Positions 24,099 to 32,349 of a stretch of DNA of 42,860 nt are shown one piece after another. The notes below the pieces were generated by a model. It had not been told where the DNA came from. It saw only the letters and a list, made by a program, of their open reading frames with translations, and made no database searches. Where the stretch lies: contig CALDUL010000008.1 of the NCBI GenBank assembly GCA_937923575.1, positions 1 through 42,860 of the forward strand. Direction: 5' to 3'. How positions within the stretch are numbered: position 1 is the first letter of the stretch; every line of letters starts with the position of its first letter. A program made the translations under genes and the position numbers. This DNA is from an uncultured Algimonas sp. (GTDB lineage: Bacteria; Pseudomonadota; Alphaproteobacteria; Caulobacterales; Maricaulaceae).

Positions 24099-25538
24099 TT
24101 ACTGCCGCCAAGTTGAAGGCAGGATGAGCGACAGCGCGACCAGCACTTCGACCCGCCCAACCAGCATGAGCACGGTGGAAATCACCATCTGCGGCGCGGT
24201 GAAGTCGGCATAGCGCAGGCCGGAAGCCGGCAGGGTCATGTCCAGCAGTGGCCCGATATTGGCGAGGGACGCGGCGGCCGTGGTCAGACTGTCCTCCAGC
24301 GCGAGCCCGGAGGCGCTCATCGCGACACCGCCAAAGGCAAAGCAGAGCATATAGCCGAAGAAATACATCCAGATGGACAGAAAGCTGCCGTCGTCGATGA
24401 TGGATTTGCGAAAGCGCACCGGCACGATGCGCGACGGATGGGATAGCCGCGCGACGTCGGTTCCAAGATGGCGAAAGAGCAGCAGCAGCCGGATGATCTT
24501 GATCCCGCCGGCTGTGGACAACGCCGAGCCACCGATCAGCGCCAGCATAATCAGCAGAGGCGACGGCACCATATCCAGGCTGATGACATCGTATTGATAG
24601 CCCGCCGTACTGACGAAAAAAACCGCGTCCAGGATCGCCGGACCGATGTTGTAAAGGCTCGCAAAGAAGACCGTGACCAGCACCAGCGCGCCGATCATCA
24701 CGAACAGGCCGCGATGTTCGACATGGGTGAACAGGCGGTAGGCTTGGCGGATGCGGCGCTGCCGCAGCGCTTCCCAGACGATGGAGACATTGAACGCCCC
24801 GAAGAGGCAAAGGACCGCCAGCACGATCGCGGAAAACGGTGACAGGATGGTGGACAGCGGCCCCGACTGCGGCTGCAGCCCGCCTGTGGCGATACCGGAC
24901 AGCGCTAGGCAGAGCGCGTCGAACGTGTCGGTTCCACCCAGCAACATCAGCACAAACGCCACGGCTGCGAGCAGGAGGTAGACGGCAGCGATTAGACGAC
25001 CGATCCCGACCATCCGCGGGAAGAGCTCGCCCGTGCGGAAAGTGAAAAGCGTACTGCGGTGAACACCTGTGCCGGTCAGGTTGAGTGCAGCGAGGATGAC
25101 GACTGCGAATGTGGCCGCGCTGACGCCGCCGAAATACTGCAAAAGCGAGCGCCAGAAACGCAGCGTGTACGACAACTCCTCCGGCTCCAAACGGCTCGCA
25201 CCCGTCGTGGTCATGGCGGAAACCCCCTCGAACATGGCGCTGATCGGGCCGGGCGACGCACCCAGCACATAGAAGGGCGCGCTGCAGATGATGGGTACAA
25301 CCGTCCAGAAAAGCATGAGAAACAGGATGGCTTCCGCCGCACTTTCCTGCGTTGATGCGCGAAAACTCGCCGTGACGAATAGGACCCCGATGAGCCCTGT
25401 CACCGCGGCCAGCACAGCGAGAAGCCCGGCTTGCTGAAACTCCAAATTGGCCAAGCCCACCAGCGCGGCGGTCGCCAACAACACGGCGGTCGCCACCAGC
25501 GAGTAGCCCAGCCACAGGAGTATGCGTACCAGGCCCAT
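24099..25538 (-). CDS. trkH: Potassium uptake channel protein TrkH
   Basis: TrkH is the ion-conducting subunit of the Trk potassium transporter, gated by TrkA. The 479-residue product is hydrophobic throughout, with four repeated M1-P-M2 units. Selectivity-loop segments include SAMTTTGAS, SGIATGGLQP and STAGYQYDVISL, the last followed by the GGSALSTAGGIKIIRLLLLF intramembrane loop. ATG 25536-25538 was chosen to give the family N-terminus. The AGGG before it lies inside the foldback element 25541-25805. Unlike the usual operon, trkA upstream is separated from it by that element. Confidence 0.93.
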   Translation of the reverse strand: MGLVRILLWLGYSLVATAVLLATAALVGLANLEFQQAGLLAVLAAVTGLIGVLFVTASFRASTQESAAEAILFLMLFWTVVPIICSAPFYVLGASPGPISAMFEGVSAMTTTGASRLEPEELSYTLRFWRSLLQYFGGVSAATFAVVILAALNLTGTGVHRSTLFTFRTGELFPRMVGIGRLIAAVYLLLAAVAFVLMLLGGTDTFDALCLALSGIATGGLQPQSGPLSTILSPFSAIVLAVLCLFGAFNVSIVWEALRQRRIRQAYRLFTHVEHRGLFVMIGALVLVTVFFASLYNIGPAILDAVFFVSTAGYQYDVISLDMVPSPLLIMLALIGGSALSTAGGIKIIRLLLLFRHLGTDVARLSHPSRIVPVRFRKSIIDDGSFLSIWMYFFGYMLCFAFGGVAMSASGLALEDSLTTAAASLANIGPLLDMTLPASGLRYADFTAPQMVISTVLMLVGRVEVLVALSLILPSTWRQ

Positions 25539-25540
25539 TA

Positions 25541-25805
25541 GGCCCTGTTTCCCGTGCTCGGACCGGTTTTGATCGCGATGAGCGTGCTCTGGGTTAGGAG
25601 CAACGCTGCAGGCATGCGTCCGCACGGCAAAGCGGCGCGACGACGTCCCAGGGCGCGCTCATGGCGACCGCAAAGCGGCGACTCTGGGGCGCTCCGTGGA
25701 CATCGTTGCGGCTCTTGCCAAGGCCGACGCATTGCCAGCGACCCGCGCCCAACCACGAACCGCCTCAGAGCCGTCAAAACTGGTCGAAGCACGGGATACA
25801 GGACC
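25541..25805. repeat. 265-bp imperfect palindrome (foldback/MITE-like element) between trkA and trkH
   Basis: The outermost 32 bases (25541-25572 and 25774-25805 inverted) agree at 27 positions, sharing TCCCGTGCT and GTTTTGA. Similarity continues inward, for example GGCATGCGTC against GGCAATGCGTC and GGCAAAGCGG against GGCAAGAGCC. The apex is CCGC-AAA-GCGG at 25668-25678, centred on 25673, the exact midpoint of the outer ends. Two bases separate it from the trkH start and three from the trkA stop. A minus-strand frame of 89 codons (GTG 25805-25807 to TAA 25538-25540) crosses it and abuts both genes. It contains the direct repeat GCAAAGCGGCG (25627 and 25670). No transposase is present and no clear target duplication was found. 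Confidence 0.7.
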
Positions 25806-25808
25806 ACA

Positions 25809-27182
25809 CTAATAGAGCTCGACGCCGACGCGGAAGAGCTTCTCTATGTCCTTGAGTGCGTCCTTTTCGGCCATCAGGACGACGCGGTCTCCGGGGGTGA
25901 GAATTTGCGAATCGTCGGGCATCATCACCGTGCCGTCGCGGATGATGGCGCCAATCGCGACGCCGTCATTGAGCGAGGCTTCGCGCAGTGTCTTGCCCGC
26001 AAAGGATGATGTCTCCAGCACTTCGCCTTCGAGCACTTCTGCCTGCCCCTGCGCCAGCGTGTAGACATCGAGAATACGGCCGCGGCGGACGTGGCGCAGG
26101 ATGGACGACACAGTCGAGGCCCGCGGGTCTATGACCATGTCAATATTCAGGTCGCGCTGCAGCTCCTGCATCGGGCGTTCATTGAGCAGTGCAATCGTGC
26201 TGGAGGCCCCGAGACGCTTGGCAAGAACGGAGGAGAGAATGTTGATCTTGTCGTCATTGGTCAGGGCGATCACGACGTCCGCGGTGTTCACGCCCGCCTC
26301 GTCCTGCACGGCCGAATCCATCGCGTCGCCATGCAGGATTACAGTGCGGGTCAGCGTGGCGGCGGCGAGTTCGGCCTGTTGCTTGTCCGCCTCGATCATG
26401 CGCACGCGCACGCCGGATTGGTCCTCGAGCGCCTCCGCCACGTAGCGACCGATGGAGCCGCCGCCGATGATGACGACGTGCCGCGCGCGCGTTTCGCGTG
26501 TGCCCACGACTTCCAGCAGCCGCGTGGCGTGCTCGGCCTTGGTCACGAAATAGGCATCGTCACCGACTTCCAGCGGGTCATCGAGATTGGGCGCAAAGAC
26601 CTGACCCTCTCGCCGAATACCGACGATGGCGGCGTGGAGTCCGGTGAAGAGGTCCGGAATCTGGCGGATGGGCGTTTCGATAATGGGGCAGTCTTCGCCA
26701 ATGCGCACGCCGAGAAACTGCACACGGCCATCTCCAAAAGGTACGACGTTGAACGCGCCCGGCGTTGAAAGCCGGCGCAGGATGGCCTTGCCGATCTCGA
26801 CTTCCGGGGAAATGATGATGTCGATCGGCATGTTCTGGCGCGAATAGAGATCGTTATAGCGCGCCATGAGGTAGCTCTGCGCGCGCACCCGCGCGACCTT
26901 GGTCGGCACGTCGAAGAGCGAATGCGCAATCTGGCAGGCGACCATATTGACCTCATCCGCATAGGTCACGGCGATGATCATATCGGTGTTTTCGATGCCC
27001 GCGCGAACCAGCACGTCGGGGTGGGAGCCGTGGCCGATGACGCCGCGCACATCCAGATCGGTCGTGATGTTCCGGATCAACTCCGGGTTCGTGTCGACCA
27101 CGGTGACGGTATTGTTTTCGATGGCGAGGCGCGAGGCGAGGCCGTAGCCGACGCGCCCGGCGCCGCAGATAATCACTCGCAT
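25809..27182 (-). CDS. trkA: Trk potassium system peripheral regulator TrkA
   Basis: TrkA is the cytoplasmic NAD(H)-binding ring that gates TrkH. The 457-residue product has two RCK units, each a Rossmann fold plus a TrkA-C domain. The first begins MRVIICGAGRVGYGLASRLA. The second begins near residue 232 with HVVIIGGGSIGRYVAEAL. Each is followed by an acidic-strand motif (VVDTNPE, MIEADKQ). An AGAGGG site precedes the ATG. It lies 28 nt downstream of ntrX, the common ntrYX-trkA arrangement of Alphaproteobacteria. Confidence 0.96.
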   Translation of the reverse strand: MRVIICGAGRVGYGLASRLAIENNTVTVVDTNPELIRNITTDLDVRGVIGHGSHPDVLVRAGIENTDMIIAVTYADEVNMVACQIAHSLFDVPTKVARVRAQSYLMARYNDLYSRQNMPIDIIISPEVEIGKAILRRLSTPGAFNVVPFGDGRVQFLGVRIGEDCPIIETPIRQIPDLFTGLHAAIVGIRREGQVFAPNLDDPLEVGDDAYFVTKAEHATRLLEVVGTRETRARHVVIIGGGSIGRYVAEALEDQSGVRVRMIEADKQQAELAAATLTRTVILHGDAMDSAVQDEAGVNTADVVIALTNDDKINILSSVLAKRLGASSTIALLNERPMQELQRDLNIDMVIDPRASTVSSILRHVRRGRILDVYTLAQGQAEVLEGEVLETSSFAGKTLREASLNDGVAIGAIIRDGTVMMPDDSQILTPGDRVVLMAEKDALKDIEKLFRVGVELY

Positions 27183-27210
27183 GGTGCCCTCTTATCGGCG
27201 GTGGCGGCGG

Positions 27211-28593
27211 CTACCCGCTACTGGTGTTCAAACCTAGCGACTTGAGCTTCCTATGCAAGGCGGAACGCTCCATGCCGACGAAGGCGGCTGTGCGCGAAAT
27301 ATTGCCGCCAAAGCGGTCGATCTGCGCCTGCAGATATTCGCGCTCGAAATGCTCGCGCGCATCCCGCAGCGGCATGCCGATCATGCGCTCGCTGCTCTGC
27401 TCCGAGCCGCCGCCCCTGACCACTGAGACCTCCGGCGGAAGGGTTGACAGCGTGATCGGCTGACTTGCATCGCCTGTCGCGAGAATGAGCAGCCGCTCCA
27501 CATTGTTGCGCAGCTGGCGGACGTTGCCCGGCCAGTCATGCGCCTGCAGCGCGGCCATGGCGTCAGGCCCGATAGTGCGCGCGGGGAGCCCGGTCGAGCC
27601 GGCCAGCTGAGTGATGAAGTGACCCACTAGCGCCGGAATATCGTCGCGGCGCTCTGATAGTGAAGGCGCTTCCAGTGGCATGACGTTGAGGCGGTGAAAC
27701 AGATCTTCGCGAAAGCGCCCCAACCCGACCTGCTCCATCAGGTCGCGCGAGCTGGAGGTGATGACGCGCACATCCACCTGCACATCGTCCTGTCCACCGA
27801 GGCGCTGGAATCGCTGCTCGACGAGCAAGCGCAGCAGCTTGCCTTGCGTTTCCAGCGGCATGTCCGCGACTTCGTCCAAATAGAGCGTTCCGTTATGAGC
27901 CCGCTCCAGCAGGCCGGATTTGACGGCGCCGTTACTGGTTTCCGTTCCGAACAGCTCTGCCTCGACCCGCTCCGGGACCATGGACGCCGCATTGACCGCA
28001 CGGAAAGGCCCGCCGGCCCGCGTACTGTGGCGATGGATCAGCCGCGCGATCAACTCCTTGCCCGTGCCCGACGCACCGCTGATCAGCACGCGCGAATTGG
28101 TCCCAGCGATGCGCAGGATTTTGGCGCGCAGCTGCGCCATCTGCGGGCTCTCGCCGATCAGCGTGTCGACGACCGGTGTCTTGTCCTTCAGCTCCCGGTT
28201 CTCGCGCCGCAGCTGCGCGGCCTCGAGCGCGCGGGTGGCCGTCACGATCAGCTTGTCCGCCTTGAATGGCTTGACGATGTAGTCATAGGCGCCCTTGCGG
28301 ATGGCGGAGACGGCCGTCTCCACCGTCCCGTGGCCGGAAATAATGATGACCGGCAGGTCCGGCGCGCTCTGCTTTAACGTGTCGAGCAATTCGATCCCGT
28401 CCATCGAGCTGCCCTTGAGCCAGACATCGAGAATGACGAGGTTGGGCGCGCGCGAACGAACAGACGCCAGCGCTTCGTCTGATGTCGCCGCTTCTCGTGT
28501 CTCGAAACCTTCGTCCTGAAGGATGCCCGCCATCATCGTGCGAATGTCCACCTCATCTTCGACGATCAGGATGTCATGTGTGCTCTGGCTCAT
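27211..28593 (-). CDS. ntrX: Response regulator NtrX
   Basis: NtrX is the partner of NtrY, controlling nitrogen, redox and envelope functions. The 460-residue protein has a receiver domain (phospho-acceptor Asp56 in LVILDVWLK, Lys108 in IVKPF), an AAA+ domain with Walker A SGASGTGKE and Walker B LYLDEVADMP, and a C-terminal Fis-type helix-turn-helix (NISRTAAFVGMERSALHRKL). The sigma-54 contact loop GAFTGA is not present. Its place (about residues 218-230) reads ETSNGAVKSGLLE, as is usual for NtrX. The start overlaps the ntrY stop (ATGA). Confidence 0.95.
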   Translation of the reverse strand: MSQSTHDILIVEDEVDIRTMMAGILQDEGFETREAATSDEALASVRSRAPNLVILDVWLKGSSMDGIELLDTLKQSAPDLPVIIISGHGTVETAVSAIRKGAYDYIVKPFKADKLIVTATRALEAAQLRRENRELKDKTPVVDTLIGESPQMAQLRAKILRIAGTNSRVLISGASGTGKELIARLIHRHSTRAGGPFRAVNAASMVPERVEAELFGTETSNGAVKSGLLERAHNGTLYLDEVADMPLETQGKLLRLLVEQRFQRLGGQDDVQVDVRVITSSSRDLMEQVGLGRFREDLFHRLNVMPLEAPSLSERRDDIPALVGHFITQLAGSTGLPARTIGPDAMAALQAHDWPGNVRQLRNNVERLLILATGDASQPITLSTLPPEVSVVRGGGSEQSSERMIGMPLRDAREHFEREYLQAQIDRFGGNISRTAAFVGMERSALHRKLKSLGLNTSSG

Positions 28594-30911
28594 GGATTAT
28601 CCTGTGTTGAGAGGGGGAGGGAGACTGTAACCTGCGCGCCCGGGCGGCCGTCATCGCGGGTCATCAGAGACAGTCGACCGCCGTGATCCTCGACGATGCG
28701 CTTCACGATGGGCAGGCCAAGCCCCGTGCCGCCGTCGCGCGACGTCACATAGGGTTCGAGCAGGCGGTCAATGTCGCTGTCCGGGAAGCCGGGGCCGTTG
28801 TCGCGCACGACGATCTCTATTTGGTCCGTACGGCGGCGCAGGCTGGTCTCTACGCGCCCCTCCCAGCTATCTGGCTGCTGGTCGGCATTGCGCATCACGG
28901 CTTCCGCGGCGTTTTTGTAGATATTGGTGAGCGCCTGGATCAATAGCCGCTCATCGGCGCGCACGGGCACCGCGCCGGGCCAATCGCCCACGCGACGGAA
29001 GGCGACATTCGGAAAGGCCACGCCCTGCTCAAACAGCACGTCTGCGAGCACGTCCGCAAGATCTTCATTCTCGAACTCCGGCTGAGGCATGCGCGCGAAG
29101 GCGGAAAAAGCGTCCACCATGCGTTCCAGCGAGCCGACCTGTCGCACGATGGTCTGCGTGCAATTGTCGAACACCTCACGGTCCTCGGTAAGGACTTTTC
29201 CGTATTTTCGCGACAATCGTTCGGCCGAGAGCTGGATCGGCGTCAGCGGGTTCTTGATCTCGTGAGCGATCCGGCGCGCGACCTCGCGCCAGGCGGAATG
29301 GCGCTGCGCGGCGACAAGGCGCGTCATGTCGTCAAAGGTTACCACCCAGCCTGTGTCTTGCCCACGCGTCTGCCCACGACCATTCGCGGCGGCACGGTAA
29401 GCGGCGATCCGCAGGTCGATATTCATCGAGCCGTCGTCCGTTTCAAAGGTGATCTGGTCTTCGGCCGTACCCATGACGCTCTCGCGCGCTCTCGCAAACG
29501 CCGCACCGAACTCAGGTAGCGCTTCGGCAATCGACCGACCTACGAGCGCGCCGGACGACAGGCCGAGCAGACGTTCGGCCGATGCGTTCATGAGCGTGAT
29601 CTTGCCCTTCTCGGTCAAGCCGAGCACGCCCGCGCGCACGCCGGACAGCACGGCCTCGGAGAACTGACGGCGTTCTTCCGACACATCGTGCTCTCGCACC
29701 AGCGCGTCGCGCTGGCTGTTGAGCTGCTGGCTCATTCTGTTGAAAGCAGAGCCGAGGTCGGAAATCTCGCCCCACTCACCGGAGACCGACACCCGCGCAC
29801 CCATGTCCCCGCCGCGAATGCGCTCCGCTGCATCGATGAGCGAGGACAGCGGGCTGATGATCCGGTTCGCAAGCACGAGGCCAAGCAGCGTTGCTGCGAT
29901 GAGCAGGAGCAGGACTGTTTCGATAAAGGTTAGCGCGAAGATGCGGTTCATCCGCGCTTGAGACGCCGTGAAGCCGTCGATCCGGCGCGAGGCCTCATCG
30001 ATACCGCGAATATTGGACAACACCTCGGAAGACGATCGCAGCATCCGCCCAGTGTAGAGCAATGTGTCGGAGTCGGGCGCGAGGCGGGCCAGTCCGATGA
30101 TGTAGTTGCTCTCGTCATTCTGCATGAATTCGACATTCTCGGCGCTGACGGTCTGCAGCATCTCCGGGCGCGGCACCTCGAACGCGGGCGCACGCGGACC
30201 CAAGGCCTGCGCCAGAACCTGCCCATCATCGCGCAGCAAGATGATGGCATCGAGATCCCTCACCCGCGCGATGAATTGAAGCTCGGCAGTCAGGGAAATG
30301 CGGTCGGCGATGCCGGTCTCGCGATTGCTCAACCCGCTCAGCACCACGCTGGTGTCGGACGTCAGATCATCGACCTCCTGGTCGTAATAATCCGACAGCA
30401 CGACTCGCGCGGCTTCCATGTTGTCCCGCACACCGGCGCCGAAAAGGCCGTTGATATTGCGGGAGATCAGCGATGCCGAGAAAGCGCCAATGATGATGGC
30501 AGGCACGAGCGCCGCAAAGCTGAAGATGGCCACGAAGCGGCGGTGTAGTAGCGGCGCGGAGCCGCCATGGCTCGGCGCGAACAGATTGATGTAGATGCGG
30601 TAGCCAAGATAGGCCGCCAGAAGCGCAATGACGAAAAGATTGGCGCGCAAAATGTCATAGGCGAGACCGATCTGCGCCTCGCTATTCGAGAAGCTCAGCG
30701 TCGCGCCCATCACCGTCAATACGATGGCGGAACTGAAGATTACGCCGAACAGGGCGGACCTCGCGATACGCGGCAAGGTCGACGGGGCTGACGGGGTGGG
30801 TTCGCGCAGAATGATATCGCGCGTATTTGTGCGCGCCCGATCGCGCAGACCGTCACGCGCGGATTCGCCGGGTGAATCAGACGGCAGGCTGTCGGGCGTA
30901 ATCACGACCAT
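28590..30911 (-). CDS. ntrY: Sensor histidine kinase NtrY
   Basis: NtrY is the membrane kinase paired with NtrX. The 773-residue protein has several N-terminal membrane helices (ALFGVIFSSAIVLTVMGATL, ANLFVIALLAAYLGYRIYI, FVAIFSFAALVPAIIIGAFS), a periplasmic sensor region and another helix near residue 310. A HAMP domain (NRIISPLSSLIDAAERIRGGD), a PAS domain, HisKA with HEIKNPLTPIQLSAERLSR, and a HATPase domain with NIYKNAAEAV, DNGPGFP and GGTGLGLPIV follow. The motifs are intact. It begins 119 nt after the ntrC stop and probably has its own promoter there. Confidence 0.95.
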   Translation of the reverse strand: MVVITPDSLPSDSPGESARDGLRDRARTNTRDIILREPTPSAPSTLPRIARSALFGVIFSSAIVLTVMGATLSFSNSEAQIGLAYDILRANLFVIALLAAYLGYRIYINLFAPSHGGSAPLLHRRFVAIFSFAALVPAIIIGAFSASLISRNINGLFGAGVRDNMEAARVVLSDYYDQEVDDLTSDTSVVLSGLSNRETGIADRISLTAELQFIARVRDLDAIILLRDDGQVLAQALGPRAPAFEVPRPEMLQTVSAENVEFMQNDESNYIIGLARLAPDSDTLLYTGRMLRSSSEVLSNIRGIDEASRRIDGFTASQARMNRIFALTFIETVLLLLIAATLLGLVLANRIISPLSSLIDAAERIRGGDMGARVSVSGEWGEISDLGSAFNRMSQQLNSQRDALVREHDVSEERRQFSEAVLSGVRAGVLGLTEKGKITLMNASAERLLGLSSGALVGRSIAEALPEFGAAFARARESVMGTAEDQITFETDDGSMNIDLRIAAYRAAANGRGQTRGQDTGWVVTFDDMTRLVAAQRHSAWREVARRIAHEIKNPLTPIQLSAERLSRKYGKVLTEDREVFDNCTQTIVRQVGSLERMVDAFSAFARMPQPEFENEDLADVLADVLFEQGVAFPNVAFRRVGDWPGAVPVRADERLLIQALTNIYKNAAEAVMRNADQQPDSWEGRVETSLRRRTDQIEIVVRDNGPGFPDSDIDRLLEPYVTSRDGGTGLGLPIVKRIVEDHGGRLSLMTRDDGRPGAQVTVSLPLSTQDNP

Positions 30912-30970
30912 GCGGCTCTGCTCTCCCTGCTGCGCTCCGGAAGTCGGAAATACGCGCCCTACCCTGTTGC

Positions 30971-30999
30971 ATCTTTATCACGGTGTGACCCGTATTCAA
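30971..30999 (-). promoter_or_regulatory. Weak candidate promoter of ntrYX
   Basis: On the minus strand TTGAAT (30999-30994) is followed after 16 or 17 bases by TAAAGAT (30977-30971). The ntrC-ntrY gap of 118 nt is the only sizeable non-coding stretch in the dusB-ntrX block, so a promoter here is reasonable. The match is modest. Confidence 0.3.
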
Positions 31000-31029
31000 C
31001 AGTCTTGGGCAGGGCTCCTATCGGGAGAC

Positions 31030-32349
31030 TTACGACACACCCAAGGCTTTCAACCGCGTGCGCAACGTGTTGCGGTGAATACCGAGCAGGTCGGCCGCCT
31101 TAGCTCTGTTGCCTCCCGTCAGCCGCAGCGCTTCGGTGATGAGTGGTTGTTCCACCCAACCCAATGCCGTGGTGTAGCGCGACCCATCATCGCCCTCATA
31201 ATCGGATGCCAGCAAGGATCGGCAGGCCGCCTCCAACGACTTGTCCAAAGCGCTCCCGCTTCCGGCGTCGCCTGCATCTGCGGGGCGAATGTCCTTTGTG
31301 AGCTCTTGAAGCACCATCGGACCGGAAATAACATCATCCGAATAGAGCACGGCGAGACGGCGCACGATATTCTCCAGTTCCCGCACATTTCCGTTCCAAT
31401 CATGGCGATGGAGGATTTCCAGAGCTTCGGCGGAAAAGCGCCGTGTTTGATGCGGGCTGGCGAGCGAGAGAAAGTTCTCGGCCAGTTCGACCGTGTCCCG
31501 GTCGCGCTCTGAGAGTGACGGAATGCGGATTTCCGCGACATTGATACGGAAGAGCAGATCGTCCCGAAATTCGCCTGTCTCTACGCTCGCTCGCAAATCC
31601 TTGCGCGTGGCACAGATCAGGCGCGGACGCTCCGACGCCGGGATCAGCTCGGCCTCCGTTAGAAATGTGAGCAGATACTCCTGCTGTTCTGATGAGAGCT
31701 CCGCGACCTCGTCGACATAGAGATCGCCGCCATTGACCTTTTGCAGCGTCAGCGAAGTATTGGCAAAATCGGTTGTGCGCAGGAAGGGTCGGTCACCCCG
31801 CGGCCCGCCGTCATGCAACAGCTGCGCGACCAGATCCTTGCCCGTTCCGACCGGGCCCTGAATCAGAACGGGCAGGTTGGCGGCTGCGAAACGCGACACG
31901 GCGCGGAAGACGGGCTGCATGGCGGCAGAGCGCCCGATCATCGGCAAGCCCTTGCGATTGCTCGCCGGCTTGGCGCGACGCGGCCCGACCGACTGCCCGG
32001 CGCGCATGATGGCCGAAGTGACCTCGTCCAGATCGAATGGTTTTGGCACATATTCGAACACGCGGTGCTGTCCGGATTTAAGTGCGGTGTTGACCGTGTT
32101 GTTCGCAGAAATGACCACGACCGGCAGCTTCGGGCGCAGCTCCGTCATGCGCGGCAGGTGCTCGAAAATCTCGGAGCCGCTCATCATCACATCGGTGAGA
32201 ACGATGTCACCTGCGCCGGCTTCGACCCACTTCATCAGAGTATGAGGATTGTCGGTGGCGCGAACGCTGTGTCCGGCGCGGGTCAGAGCCTTGGACAGCA
32301 CGAGCCGGATGCTATCATCATCATCGGCAAGCAGGACGTCGTACTTCAT
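31030..32349 (-). CDS. ntrC: Nitrogen response regulator NtrC, lacking the GAFTGA loop
   Basis: NtrC with NtrB controls nitrogen assimilation genes. The 439-residue protein has a receiver domain (Asp53 in LTDVMM, Lys103 in YVPKPF), an AAA+ domain with Walker A IQGPVGTGKD (about 163-172) and Walker B GDLYVDEVAEL (about 208-218), and a Fis-type helix-turn-helix (NRAKAADLLGIHRNTLRTRL). Between the Walker motifs only about 36 residues remain. The usual ELFGHEKGAFTGA stretch that contacts sigma-54 is missing, replaced by a short TTDFANTSLTLQKVNGG. The same loss is known in Rhodobacter and Caulobacter NtrC, which act without sigma-54. The start overlaps the ntrB stop (ATGA). Confidence 0.93.
   Translation of the reverse strand: MKYDVLLADDDDSIRLVLSKALTRAGHSVRATDNPHTLMKWVEAGAGDIVLTDVMMSGSEIFEHLPRMTELRPKLPVVVISANNTVNTALKSGQHRVFEYVPKPFDLDEVTSAIMRAGQSVGPRRAKPASNRKGLPMIGRSAAMQPVFRAVSRFAAANLPVLIQGPVGTGKDLVAQLLHDGGPRGDRPFLRTTDFANTSLTLQKVNGGDLYVDEVAELSSEQQEYLLTFLTEAELIPASERPRLICATRKDLRASVETGEFRDDLLFRINVAEIRIPSLSERDRDTVELAENFLSLASPHQTRRFSAEALEILHRHDWNGNVRELENIVRRLAVLYSDDVISGPMVLQELTKDIRPADAGDAGSGSALDKSLEAACRSLLASDYEGDDGSRYTTALGWVEQPLITEALRLTGGNRAKAADLLGIHRNTLRTRLKALGVS

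Noticed and set aside
24085-25515. Long minus-strand frame (476 codons) overlapping trkH in another frame
   Set aside because: Its translation is Arg/Gly/His-rich without family features, while the overlapping frame is a clear TrkH. It is a GC-rich shadow.
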